A DNA stretch of 16,723 nt from CAZPZZ01 sp964591245 (GCA_964591245.1 CAZPZZ010000087.1:1-16723), one strand, 5' to 3'. Shown: positions 1 to 7,648, counted from the first letter of the stretch. Made by a program: numbers and translations. Notes: generated by a model from the sequence alone, not told the origin.

Positions 1-1995
1 GCTGGCGCTGACCCGACCTACGGACTCAATGCCCTGGGTGGGGCGCTGGCGGCGCAGTTAAAGAATGGATTTGATTTTACGGGATTTCGTGGGGAGTTCT
101 CTGGGGGATCGTTCGAACGGTTTCTGGGCACGGCAGAGTATGGTGTGAACAATGGCCGGTGGGCGCTGTACATGGGGGCGACGCGGTTTGACGAACAGGG
201 GTGGCGTGTTCAGTCTCCCTCGGAGGTCACCCAGGCCGTGGCGGATATCGGGTATCGCGGGGATCGGGTGGACGCGGGCGTAACTGTTACGTATGCCGAC
301 ACTGATCTGAATGGGAACGGTGCGGCACCGATTGAATTACTTGCGATCGATCGCTCGGCGGTCTTTACCTATCCGGACAATACCAAGAACCGCCTCGCCT
401 TTGTCCAGAGCCGCTACGACCTGGAAATTTCCTCAGCGTGGTCGTTGCAGCTGACGGCCTATTACCGTGATCTTGACCGGCGCACGTTGAATGGGGATGA
501 AGCAGAGTTTGGTGTCTGTGACGACGACGCGCTACCGGGCGGTGCACCAGGCGACACCTTGTGCTTCGGAGCAGATGACGACGATGACGATGACGAGGAA
601 GATGCATTGCTGCAGAGCCTCGCGAGTCTTGACGACGATGACGAGGACGAGGAGGAGGGCATCCCACTTGTCGACGCACGGAATCCTGGCCGGTTTATCA
701 CCGAGGCCGACGCGCTTGGTAATGCCGCCTTCAATCGGACCAACACGAAATCACGAGGTTATGGCGCGACCGCGCAGGCGACGGCAACCGCGCCGCTCGG
801 GGACCGTGAAAACCTGTTCGTCGTGGGTGCGTCCGGGGACCTGGCTGACATTGCCTTCGATTCGCATAGCGAAGTTGGTACGCTGACGCGAGATCGTGGC
901 GTAGATGGTTCTGGGTTATTGGCAGGGCTCTACGGGCAGGCTCCCGACGATCAATTCAACACGGACATCGACACGGTCAACCAAGCGCTCGGTCTGTATT
1001 TCAGTGATACGTTGTCGATGACGGATCGAGCGCACCTGACTGTCTCGGGTCGGTTCAATTGGGCGGGGATCAAGATTGTTGACCGTCTCGGTACTTCGTT
1101 AAACGGTGAGCATGCCTTCGCTCGTTTCAACCCTGCGGTGGGAGCCGTCTTCGAGACAAGTGACACGGTGTCACTGTTCGCGCGCTACTCAGAGGCGAAT
1201 CGGGCGCCCACCGCCGCTGAGTTGAGTTGCGCGGATCCGGCCGAACCGTGTCGCGTGCCCAATGCGTTCATTTCTGATCCCCCCCTGGAGCAAGCCGTCG
1301 CCCGATCGGTTGAAGGTGGGATCCGCGGGGATGTCCCTCTCGCAACCGGTTCGCTTGACTGGTCAGCGTCCATCTACCGCATCGGGATCAACGATGACAT
1401 TCTCTTCATCGCGTCGTCGGAATTGATCGGGACCGGGTTTTTCCAGAACGCTGGTGATACCCGCCGGGTGGGCCTCGATCTGGATCTCCGTGGACAGAAT
1501 GGCCGGCTCGGTTGGTACGCGAGCTATGGGCTTGTCGAGGCGACGTTCCAGTCGGTTCTTGAACTACCCGGGAACGACGAAGTCAACGATGCCACGACCC
1601 TCGAGGGCACGCTCCAGGTCGAGCCAGGCGATCGTCTCGCCGGCATTCCCCGACACAACATCAAGGCAGGGTTGGCTGTGGCCATCACCGATCTGTGGGA
1701 TGTTGCGGCGGAAACGGTGACGGTCTCGAGTCGGATCTTCGTGGGGGACGAGGGCAACGATCAGGCGCCGTTGAATGGGTATGCCGTAACCAACCTTCGT
1801 TCGGCGTTCCGCGTGACCGACGAGGTCGAACTCTTCTTTCGCGTGGATAATCTCTTCGACAAAAGGTACGAGACCTTTGGTGCGCTGGCGGAACTTGAGG
1901 TCGAATTGGAGGAAGTACCAGACGCCGATGATCCGCGCTTCTTGGGGCCCGGTGCCCCCCGAAGTGGCTTTGCTGGCGTTCGTGTTCGTTTCTAG
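1..1995 (+). CDS. TonB-dependent outer-membrane receptor, 3' part (5' end outside window)
   Basis: The frame is open from base 1 to the TAG at 1993-1995, giving 664 visible residues, so the signal peptide, TonB box and most of the plug are upstream of the window. The visible part opens with YGLNALGGALA, which resembles the end of a TonB plug domain, and continues as an alternating beta-barrel. Family hallmarks are ARYSEANRAPTAAEL in mid-barrel, NLFDKRYETFG near the C-terminus and a terminal Phe in GVRVRF, the usual Bam recognition end. Such receptors import scarce ligands with energy from TonB-ExbBD. The substrate cannot be read from the sequence. Residues 192-219 (bases 574-657) form an unusual loop with two Asp/Glu runs separated by ALLQSLASL, shortly after a Cys pair (C173, C188) that could form a disulfide. 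The gene converges on phoD with a 34-base gap and no obvious terminator. Confidence 0.93.
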   Translation, partial: AGADPTYGLNALGGALAAQLKNGFDFTGFRGEFSGGSFERFLGTAEYGVNNGRWALYMGATRFDEQGWRVQSPSEVTQAVADIGYRGDRVDAGVTVTYADTDLNGNGAAPIELLAIDRSAVFTYPDNTKNRLAFVQSRYDLEISSAWSLQLTAYYRDLDRRTLNGDEAEFGVCDDDALPGGAPGDTLCFGADDDDDDDEEDALLQSLASLDDDDEDEEEGIPLVDARNPGRFITEADALGNAAFNRTNTKSRGYGATAQATATAPLGDRENLFVVGASGDLADIAFDSHSEVGTLTRDRGVDGSGLLAGLYGQAPDDQFNTDIDTVNQALGLYFSDTLSMTDRAHLTVSGRFNWAGIKIVDRLGTSLNGEHAFARFNPAVGAVFETSDTVSLFARYSEANRAPTAAELSCADPAEPCRVPNAFISDPPLEQAVARSVEGGIRGDVPLATGSLDWSASIYRIGINDDILFIASSELIGTGFFQNAGDTRRVGLDLDLRGQNGRLGWYASYGLVEATFQSVLELPGNDEVNDATTLEGTLQVEPGDRLAGIPRHNIKAGLAVAITDLWDVAAETVTVSSRIFVGDEGNDQAPLNGYAVTNLRSAFRVTDEVELFFRVDNLFDKRYETFGALAELEVELEEVPDADDPRFLGPGAPRSGFAGVRVRF

Positions 1996-2029
1996 CGTTG
2001 ACAGCCTCTTGCCACAACGGGGGCCATGG

Positions 2030-3604
2030 TTAGGTCCGCTGGGCGCCGGGACGTCCGGTCTCGACGGTGAATGATGCCCGTGTCGAGATTGGACTGCCTT
2101 GGTGGGTCACGTATTCCAGGACGCGGTAGTCGCTGGTCCAGCTCGTTGGCGTGATCGCGCAGCGAACATATCCCCGTTGCCCGTTGAAGAATCGCACCGA
2201 CGGGTTTTCGGCCAGCATGGCGGCGGTCGCGTCCTGTACGTCGCTGCCGTCACCGCCTGAACTTATTGAGGTGCCAACGAACTCAGTTCCGACAATCGGT
2301 GCGTTTTCCAGCCTGTAGTCGACCTTCAAGTCAGTGACCCAGTTGGTGTGGATGTCTCCGGTTAGCACGACTGGGTTAGCAGGACGGCGGGTGGCGAGAA
2401 ATTCCATCAATCGGCGGCGAGCGACTTCGTAGCCGCTCCATTGGTCCATGCTGATTCGTTCGTCTTCGCCTGGGCTGCGATCAACCCGTGCCATCATGAT
2501 TTGTTGTGGAAGCACATTCCACTGACTAGCTGATTGATCCAGGCCTTCAAGCAACCATTGTTCCTGTTGATCACCAAGAAGGGTCGCCTCGGGGTCAAGC
2601 ACTCCGGGGCAGGCAGGACCAGTGCGATCCCCGCACGGTTGGTCCGATCGATACTGGCGCGTGTCGAGGACAAAGAACGACGCGAGATTGCCATATTCGA
2701 ATTTCCGGTACAGCGGCATCTGCGCACCGGATGGCGTTGACGTGCTGCGTAGCGGCATGTGCTCGTAATAGGCCCGGTAGGCCTCTGCGCGACGGCGAAG
2801 GAGGAGTTCCCTGGGGAATCCCTCCTCCTCGGAGATATCTCCAGCGTAGTTGTTGTCAACTTCGTGATCATCCCAGGTCACGATGAAGGGGAATTGTGCG
2901 TGGGCGGCTTGTAGGTCGGGATCGAGGCGATAGAGGGCATACCGATTGCGGTAGTCGCGCAGGAGTTCGATTTCGTCGCCAGTGTGTTTCCGAGCGCGTC
3001 CATCTCGGCCCTCGTATTCGTAGATGTAGTCCCCGAGATGAAATACGACGTCAAGGTCGTCTTCCAACATGTGCCGGTATGCTGTGAAGTACCCCTGTTC
3101 GTAGTGTTGGCATGACGCGAAGGCCATTTTCAACTGATTGATAGCGAGGCCAGGGGACGGTAGCGTGCGTGTGCGGCCGATCCGGCTTGCTTCTCGACCT
3201 GACCGGAAGCGATACCAGTACCACCGGGCAGGTTCGAGCCCCTGTACCTCGACGTGCACGGCATGCCCGTGCATCGGCGTCGCGACTGTCGTTCCCTCCT
3301 GCACGACGTCCTGCATTCGCTCATCCCGCGCAACAGCCCAGGAGACTTCGACCGCCTCGTCGGGCATACCGCCCCCCTCGAGTGGAACGGGGGCCAGTCG
3401 AGTCCAGAGGACGACGCCGTCTGGTGATGGATCGCCGGATGCGACGCCAAGACTGAAGGGGGGGCCGGCGAATTGCGGTGATTGGCGGGGCTGGCCAATC
3501 AGCGGCACCGTGGGAGCCGCGAGAACGCCCAGGCTGCTTCCGAGGAACGTTCGACGGGACACCCCGCCACGACGTCGACGAGGGTATGCGCGCTGCCTTT
3601 GCAT
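2030..3604 (-). CDS. phoD: PhoD-family alkaline phosphatase/phosphodiesterase, Tat-exported
   Basis: The product has 524 residues. An Arg-rich N-terminus with the twin-arginine motif SRRTFLG (residues 16-22) and a following hydrophobic stretch indicates export of the folded, metal-loaded enzyme by Tat. The PhoD N-terminal beta domain (about residues 50-150, SGDPSPDGVVLWTRLAP) is followed by the metallophosphatase domain with FASCQHYEQG, HLGDYIYEYEG, TWDDHEVDNN and LTGDIHTNW. These carry the Asp, Asn and His metal ligands of the Fe/Ca enzymes in this family. It should release phosphate from mono- or diesters in the periplasm. I chose the ATG at 3604 over the GTG at 3613 because AAGGAG (3615-3620) lies 10 bases from the ATG but only 1 base from the GTG. 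It is divergent from the his operon and convergent with the receptor gene, which may or may not be functionally linked. Exact substrate is unknown. Confidence 0.93.
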   Translation of the reverse strand: MQRQRAYPRRRRGGVSRRTFLGSSLGVLAAPTVPLIGQPRQSPQFAGPPFSLGVASGDPSPDGVVLWTRLAPVPLEGGGMPDEAVEVSWAVARDERMQDVVQEGTTVATPMHGHAVHVEVQGLEPARWYWYRFRSGREASRIGRTRTLPSPGLAINQLKMAFASCQHYEQGYFTAYRHMLEDDLDVVFHLGDYIYEYEGRDGRARKHTGDEIELLRDYRNRYALYRLDPDLQAAHAQFPFIVTWDDHEVDNNYAGDISEEEGFPRELLLRRRAEAYRAYYEHMPLRSTSTPSGAQMPLYRKFEYGNLASFFVLDTRQYRSDQPCGDRTGPACPGVLDPEATLLGDQQEQWLLEGLDQSASQWNVLPQQIMMARVDRSPGEDERISMDQWSGYEVARRRLMEFLATRRPANPVVLTGDIHTNWVTDLKVDYRLENAPIVGTEFVGTSISSGGDGSDVQDATAAMLAENPSVRFFNGQRGYVRCAITPTSWTSDYRVLEYVTHQGSPISTRASFTVETGRPGAQRT

Positions 3605-3614
3605 CTGAGTCACT

Positions 3615-3620
3615 CTCCTT
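3615..3620 (-). promoter_or_regulatory. Ribosome binding site that fixes the phoD start
   Basis: On the minus strand this reads AAGGAG, a near-perfect Shine-Dalgarno core. It is 10 bases from the ATG at 3604-3602 and only 1 base from the upstream in-frame GTG at 3613-3611. This favours the ATG and removes three residues from the longest reading frame. Confidence 0.7.
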
Positions 3621-3639
3621 GGGCCGTGCGGCCGAGTGT

Positions 3640-3654
3640 GTTGACTAGTCTAAC
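3640..3654. promoter_or_regulatory. Near-palindrome in the phoD 5' region, possible operator
   Basis: The sequence GTTGACTAGTCTAAC contains the perfect 8-base palindrome GACTAGTC (3643-3650) with GTT and TAAC flanks, which are almost symmetric. It lies about 36 bases upstream of the chosen phoD start. A short hairpin sequence, CCGTG-TCT-CACGG (3659-3671), follows it on the plus strand. Position and symmetry would suit a repressor site or a 5' UTR structure, but nothing identifies the binding protein and chance is possible. Confidence 0.2.
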
Positions 3655-3709
3655 CTTCCCGTGTCTCACGGAGGGTGCCGATCCTGTTTTTCCTATCTTC
3701 GGCAGACCT

Positions 3710-3739
3710 TTGACATGTGTGTTCTAACTGAGTTATGTT
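3710..3739 (+). promoter_or_regulatory. Putative sigma-70 type promoter of the his operon
   Basis: A perfect -35 hexamer TTGACA (3710-3715) and a -10 hexamer TATGTT (3734-3739; four of six match the consensus, with TA and the final T present) are separated by 18 bases. The expected transcription start is about 3745-3747, only a few bases before the leader-peptide ATG at 3750. An earlier in-frame ATG at 3735 lies inside the -10 element, so it cannot be on the transcript if this promoter is used. Confidence 0.6.
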
Positions 3740-3749
3740 TGAGTCACGT

Positions 3750-3827
3750 ATGTTGCAGAACGCTCATCACCATCATGCGCACCATTCCCGCGTCCGGCGC
3801 GGGCTTGTGGTTCTGCGCGTGCGGTGA
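3750..3827 (+). CDS. hisL: his operon leader peptide (histidine-rich, 25 residues)
   Basis: A 25-codon frame runs from ATG 3750 to TGA 3825-3827. Residues 6-12 are HHHHAHH, six His codons within seven (CAT CAC CAT CAT GCG CAC CAT, 3765-3785), followed by a short basic/hydrophobic tail ending RVR. Such a run directly upstream of a terminator and the his genes is the hallmark of a leader peptide whose translation senses charged tRNA-His: ribosomes stall on the His codons when histidine is low. There is no Shine-Dalgarno sequence before the ATG, and the predicted transcript starts only about 3-5 bases upstream, so translation may be leaderless or nearly so. The peptide itself probably has no function after release. 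Confidence rests on the fit with the RNA structures downstream. Confidence 0.88.
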   Translation: MLQNAHHHHAHHSRVRRGLVVLRVR

Positions 3828-3892
3828 CGCAACTGCACAATTCCTCGACGCAGGGACACAGCCCCGCCGATATCTTCGGCGGGGCTTTTTTT
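3787..3892 (+). promoter_or_regulatory. Histidine attenuator (1:2, 2:3 and 3:4 alternative RNA hairpins)
   Basis: Three mutually exclusive structures can be drawn. 1:2: CCCGCG (3787-3792) pairs with CGCGGG (3798-3803), six GC pairs, starting one base after the last His codon. 2:3 antiterminator: 3795-3809 pairs with 3857-3869 as CGGCG, then GGGCT, then GTG, 13 pairs with single bulges at C3800 and T3806. 3:4 terminator: 3860-3870 with 3876-3886. A small hairpin, 3819-3825 with 3832-3838 (one G-U), spans the leader stop codon and is compatible with 2:3. A ribosome stalled on the His codons would cover strand 1, free strand 2 to pair with strand 3 and permit read-through into hisI. With ample histidine, 1:2 and 3:4 form and transcription stops. 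The pairings are seen in the sequence; the mechanism is inferred from known his and trp attenuators. Confidence 0.85.
3860..3892 (+). terminator. Intrinsic terminator of the his attenuator
   Basis: AGCCCCGCCGA (3860-3870) and TCGGCGGGGCT (3876-3886) form a perfect 11-bp stem with a five-base loop, TATCT, followed by seven T (3886-3892). No gene other than the leader peptide ends upstream on this strand, and hisI begins 39 bases after the T tract, so it is a regulatory terminator rather than a gene-end terminator. Confidence 0.93.
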
Positions 3893-3931
3893 ATTGGATT
3901 GAATAGCACAGGGAAGGACGGGAACGGCACG

Positions 3932-4255
3932 ATGGATTTCTCGAAACTGGACGGCCTTATTCCAGCCGTTATTCAAGATGCCACGAGTAATGAGGTGCTG
4001 ATGGTCGGCTTCATGAATCAGGAGGCGTGGGACCGTACCCGGGAGACCGGTTTTGCCACCTTCTTTAGTCGTACGCGCAACAAGTTGTGGATGAAGGGTG
4101 AGACGTCGGGGAATACGTTGTCGGTGAAGGAAATGCGCGTCGACTGCGATGACGATACGGTGCTTTTGCGCGTGACTCGTAACGGTGACGGCAATGTGTG
4201 CCATACCGGGGAGCGTACCTGCTTCTATCGCGCGATCGCAGACGAGAACACGTAA
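3932..4255 (+). CDS. hisI: Phosphoribosyl-AMP cyclohydrolase (HisI)
   Basis: The 107-residue product opens the purine ring of phosphoribosyl-AMP, the third step of histidine synthesis. The core LWMKGETSGN, DCDDD and VCHTGERTCF gives the three Cys residues and Asp cluster used for zinc and magnesium binding in this family. Only the cyclohydrolase domain is present; there is no fused HisE pyrophosphohydrolase. The start is ATG 3932, with AAGGA (3914-3918) 13 bases upstream. An upstream in-frame GTG at 3824 is rejected because it lies in the leader and would run through the terminator. The gene is the first structural gene after the attenuator, an unusual place for hisI, which more often ends his operons. 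It is followed after 18 bases by hisG. Confidence 0.95.
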   Translation: MDFSKLDGLIPAVIQDATSNEVLMVGFMNQEAWDRTRETGFATFFSRTRNKLWMKGETSGNTLSVKEMRVDCDDDTVLLRVTRNGDGNVCHTGERTCFYRAIADENT

Positions 4256-4273
4256 GGGGATCAGGGCTGCCAT

Positions 4274-5164
4274 ATGAGTGACAAGAAACTACGACTGGGT
4301 ATCCCGAAGGGGTCGCTGCAGGAGTCGACGATCCAACTTTTCTCACAGGCTGGTTTCAACATCTACACGAGTTCGCGCTCTTACTTCCCGACAATCGATG
4401 ATCCGGAGATCGAGTGCACGTTGATTCGAGCACAGGAAATGGCGCGCTACGTGGCCGACGGTGCGCTGGACGCGGGGTTGACCGGCCAGGACTGGATCGC
4501 CGAGCATCACGCGACTACGGGTGAGACGGTCGTTGATGTGGCCGATCTCATTTACTCGAAACAGAGTTTTCGCAAGGTGCGTTGGGTGCTGGCCGCACCA
4601 GAAGACTCGAGGTTTAAGAGTCCTCAAGATTTCGCAGGCGCGACCATTGCGACCGAACTCGTCAAGGTGACTGAGGCGTATTTCAAACGCCTCAACGTGC
4701 CCGTGAAGGTGGAATTTTCATGGGGTGCTACAGAGGTCAAGCCGCCCTCGCTGGCCGATGCTATTGTGGAAGCGACCGAGACAGGCTCGACGCTGCGGGC
4801 CAATCGCTTGCGTATCATCGACACCGTCATCGAGTCGAATCCTCAGCTCATTGCCAATGCGGCGACACTTGACGATCAGTGGAAGCGGACGAAGATTGAA
4901 AACATTGCTTTGCTGATGCGCGCGGCCATTGAGGCGCAGGGACGGGTGGGATTGATGCTCAATGCTCGTCGAGCTGATCTCAAGACCGTGCTTGGGTTGC
5001 TCCCGGCACTCCACAATCCGACGGTGGCCCCGTTGAGTGACGAGGAATGGGTGGCCGTGACCACTATTGTCGAGGAGTCGGCCGTACGGGAACTGATTCC
5101 ACAACTGAAGGCGGCGAAAGCCGAAGGCATTGTCGAATATCCGTTGAACAAGATCGTGTTGTGA
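4274..5164 (+). CDS. hisG: ATP phosphoribosyltransferase, long form (HisG)
   Basis: The 296-residue enzyme condenses ATP with PRPP, the first committed and feedback-controlled step of histidine synthesis. The N-terminus LRLGIPKGSLQEST is typical of HisG, and the PRPP-binding region SLADAIVEATETGSTLRAN lies around residues 159-177. The length indicates the long form with a C-terminal ACT-like regulatory domain (about residues 220-296), so allosteric inhibition by histidine would not need HisZ. The start ATG 4274 follows CAGGG (4262-4266) by 7 bases. The TGA at 5162-5164 shares one base with the hisD ATG, implying translational coupling. Confidence 0.96.
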   Translation: MSDKKLRLGIPKGSLQESTIQLFSQAGFNIYTSSRSYFPTIDDPEIECTLIRAQEMARYVADGALDAGLTGQDWIAEHHATTGETVVDVADLIYSKQSFRKVRWVLAAPEDSRFKSPQDFAGATIATELVKVTEAYFKRLNVPVKVEFSWGATEVKPPSLADAIVEATETGSTLRANRLRIIDTVIESNPQLIANAATLDDQWKRTKIENIALLMRAAIEAQGRVGLMLNARRADLKTVLGLLPALHNPTVAPLSDEEWVAVTTIVEESAVRELIPQLKAAKAEGIVEYPLNKIVL

Positions 5165-6429
5165 TGCGTATTGTCGAAGCGTCGAACCGACGGACCGTTC
5201 AGCAACTGGTGGATCGACGGCAGCACAGTGATCCGTCCCTGGAGCGTCGTGTTGCGCGTATCGTCGCGGGAGTCCGTCGATCTGGAGACACGGCCCTGCT
5301 GCGTTATGCACGTCAGTTCGATGGGCTGTCCGGGCCAATCGAGGTTCCGGAAACCGAGCTCGAGGAGGCATTGCAGACCGTATCGCCGACTCTACGGAGT
5401 GCCTTACGTACCTCGGCCACACATATTCGGCGGGTAGCTCGGCGTCAGCGTCCCAGAGGTTGGCGTACGACAGTTATCGAGGGGGTCGAGATCGAGCAAC
5501 GTGTCACACCCCTTGACCGTGTTGGCTGCTACGTCCCGGCGGGTCGGTATCCGTTGCCGTCCTCACTGTTGATGACAGCGGTGCCGGCGCGTGTGGCCGG
5601 AGTGCCGGAGGTGGTCGTGGTCTGTCCACGTCCGGATACGACGGTTCTTGCGGCTGCGGTCATTGCCGGGGCAACTCAGGTGTTCAGGTTGGGCGGGGCC
5701 CATGCTATCGCAGCCCTGGCCTATGGGACGGCGACTATTCCCAGGGTCGACAAGATTGTTGGCCCTGGCAGTGCCTATGTGGCCGCGGCCAAGGCGCTTG
5801 TGTCGGCTGATTGTCCAATTGATTTCTACGCTGGACCGACAGAGATCGTTGTATTGGCCACCCGCGGCAAGCCCGCGTGGATCGCGGCTGACCTGCTTGC
5901 GCAGGCAGAACATGATCCTGACGCGCGGTCTATTGTCGTGACACCGGATCGGTCATTGGCCGAGCGAATCCGTGGAGAAGTTCAGGTACAGATGCCGGCC
6001 GATGGGCCAGCCCGTGCGTCGATCCGCCGACATGGAATCATTGTGGTCACGCGTTCGGTCGACGAGGCCATTGCGCTTGTAAATCGCATCGCTCCCGAGC
6101 ATCTGGTCTGCGACCAGGAGAATATTGCCCAGCGTACTGTCAGGGCGGGTACGGTGCTGGTTGGCCCGTACGGAGCCCAGGCGGCAGGGGATTACGCGAC
6201 CGGCTCGAACCACGTGCTTCCGACCGGAGGTGCCGGTCGGATGCGCGGCGGTTTGAGTGCGTCAGACTTCGTCCACGTGCATAGTGTGCAGCGGATCACG
6301 AAGCCTGGGCTCGCGAGCCTTGCCCCGACGATACTGCCTCTTGCGGAGGCGGAGGGGCTTACCGCGCATGCGGAGTCAGTGCGAGTCCGTCTGCGAAGAG
6401 CCAAACGACCGAAGGTGCGTGGAAAATGA
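5164..6429 (+). CDS. hisD: Histidinol dehydrogenase (HisD)
   Basis: The 421-residue product performs the last two steps, oxidising histidinol to histidine with two NAD+. The zinc ligands known from the family align here as Q247, H250 (AQAEHDPD), D343 (GDYATGSNHVLPTGG) and H402 (AHAES). The catalytic Glu-His pair is E312-H313 in RIAPEHL. The signature region IDFYAGPTEIVVLA is present. One variation is VGPGSAYVAAAK, where many homologues have Asn after GPG. I chose the ATG at 5164, overlapping the hisG stop (TGATG), instead of a start at 5047 inside hisG: the protein then begins MRIVEASNRR, as expected for HisD. The gene ends in ATGA overlap with hisB. Confidence 0.96.
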   Translation: MRIVEASNRRTVQQLVDRRQHSDPSLERRVARIVAGVRRSGDTALLRYARQFDGLSGPIEVPETELEEALQTVSPTLRSALRTSATHIRRVARRQRPRGWRTTVIEGVEIEQRVTPLDRVGCYVPAGRYPLPSSLLMTAVPARVAGVPEVVVVCPRPDTTVLAAAVIAGATQVFRLGGAHAIAALAYGTATIPRVDKIVGPGSAYVAAAKALVSADCPIDFYAGPTEIVVLATRGKPAWIAADLLAQAEHDPDARSIVVTPDRSLAERIRGEVQVQMPADGPARASIRRHGIIVVTRSVDEAIALVNRIAPEHLVCDQENIAQRTVRAGTVLVGPYGAQAAGDYATGSNHVLPTGGAGRMRGGLSASDFVHVHSVQRITKPGLASLAPTILPLAEAEGLTAHAESVRVRLRRAKRPKVRGK

Positions 6430-7013
6430 GACGGGCTCTGATCGACCGGCGAACAGCGGAGACGCAGATTACGATTCGGCTCGGACTAGAGGGCCGAGGC
6501 CGGTACACGGTGCGTACCGGGATCCGGTTTCTGGATCACATGCTCGAGCTTGTGTCACGACACGGCGCGTTTGACCTTCAGATCGACGCCAGTGGTGATC
6601 TCGATGTCGATCAGCACCATACCGTAGAGGATGTTGGCATCGCACTTGGGGAGGCGGTTGCCAAGGCGATCGGTTCCAGACGGGGTATCAACCGGGCGGG
6701 ATATTTCATCATGCCGATGGATGAGACCCTTGCAGTGGCGGCTATCGACCTGAGCGGCCGGCCGCATGCGGTCGTGGACTTGCGGTTACGCGTGCGTTAT
6801 GTCGGAGACTTGCAGTCCGAGCTGGTGCAGGATTTTTTTGAGGGGTTCGCTCAAGGCGCGCGTGCGAATGTGCACCTCAAGCTGCTGTATGGTCGATCCA
6901 GTCACCACCAAGTTGAAGCACTCTTCAAGGCCTTTGCCCGCGCGTTGCGTGTCGCCTGTGACAAGGACTCCCGAATGGCCAAGCAGCTTCCCAGTACGAA
7001 GGGACTCCTGTGA
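6426..7013 (+). CDS. hisB: Imidazoleglycerol-phosphate dehydratase (HisB)
   Basis: The 195-residue product is a monofunctional dehydratase that converts imidazole glycerol phosphate to imidazole acetol phosphate. The metal-binding motifs HHTVEDVGIALG and HHQVEALFKAFARAL are both intact, with FLDHMLE near the N-terminus. The length matches the single-domain family. The HAD-type histidinol-phosphate phosphatase domain of the enterobacterial fusion protein is absent, so that activity must come from elsewhere. ATG 6426 overlaps the hisD TGA (ATGA), and GAAGGTG (6411-6417) serves as the ribosome binding site. The hisH GTG overlaps its stop. Confidence 0.97.
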   Translation: MRRALIDRRTAETQITIRLGLEGRGRYTVRTGIRFLDHMLELVSRHGAFDLQIDASGDLDVDQHHTVEDVGIALGEAVAKAIGSRRGINRAGYFIMPMDETLAVAAIDLSGRPHAVVDLRLRVRYVGDLQSELVQDFFEGFAQGARANVHLKLLYGRSSHHQVEALFKAFARALRVACDKDSRMAKQLPSTKGLL

Positions 7014-7648
7014 TTGCGCTCATCGATTACGGTGCGGGCAATTTGACATCCGTGCGCAAGGCGCTTGCGCACCTGGATGCGATGGTGTCGACGCCGTCGA
7101 CCCCGGCTGACTTGGCGACGGCGTCTGGAATTATCGTGCCGGGAGTGGGGCATTTCGAGGTCACTGCGGCGCTCGGACCAACGTGGCGCGCCGCTATCCT
7201 CGAACGTGTCAGCCGGGACACACCGCTTCTCGGGATTTGTGTCGGGATGCAATGGCTCTTTGAGGGAAGTGCTGAAGCCGAGACCAATCCAGGTCTTGGG
7301 TTACTGTCCGGGCGGTGCCAGCGGTTCACGGGTGCTGCCGGGCTGGGCCGGGACGGTACCGAGAGTAAGGTTGAGTCGTTGAAGGTGCCCCATGTCGGGT
7401 GGAATTCTCTCCACCTGACACGCCAGTCATGGTTGTTGGATGGGCTCGACGAAGGGGATCAGGTCTACTTTACGCATTCGTTCGCGGCGCCCGTGACCAC
7501 TGACTGTGTTGGTTCGACCCGTTACGGTATCGAGTTCGCCGCTGCGGTTGAGCGAGATCGTGTAGCGGGTGTGCAATTTCATCCGGAAAAATCGTCAGAT
7601 GTTGGTTTGAGGATTCTCGGTAACTTTCTTCGCCTCGTAGCCGCATAG
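7010..7648 (+). CDS. hisH: Imidazole glycerol phosphate synthase, glutamine amidotransferase subunit (HisH)
   Basis: The 212-residue class I glutamine amidotransferase supplies ammonia from glutamine to HisF. The nucleophile is C77 in LLGICVGMQWLF, and the other triad residues are H191 and E193 in GVQFHPEKSS. The N-terminus IALIDYGAGNL is typical. The start is GTG 7010, overlapping the hisB stop as GTGA, with GAAGGGA (6998-7004) 5 bases upstream. HisH works as a heterodimer with HisF, which is the next gene after a 33-base spacer with repeated and palindromic sequence. Confidence 0.96.
   Translation: MIALIDYGAGNLTSVRKALAHLDAMVSTPSTPADLATASGIIVPGVGHFEVTAALGPTWRAAILERVSRDTPLLGICVGMQWLFEGSAEAETNPGLGLLSGRCQRFTGAAGLGRDGTESKVESLKVPHVGWNSLHLTRQSWLLDGLDEGDQVYFTHSFAAPVTTDCVGSTRYGIEFAAAVERDRVAGVQFHPEKSSDVGLRILGNFLRLVAA

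Noticed and set aside
574..657. Acidic codon repeat as a possible CRISPR or satellite array
   Set aside because: The repeat stays in frame within the receptor, has no spacers and is explained by Asp/Glu codon runs.
3735..3749. Alternative earlier ATG (3735) for the his leader peptide
   Set aside because: It is in frame but lies inside the predicted -10 element, so it would not be transcribed from the best promoter.
3824..3931. N-terminal extension of HisI from GTG 3824
   Set aside because: It would begin at the leader stop codon and translate through the terminator hairpin; HisI homologues begin near ATG 3932.
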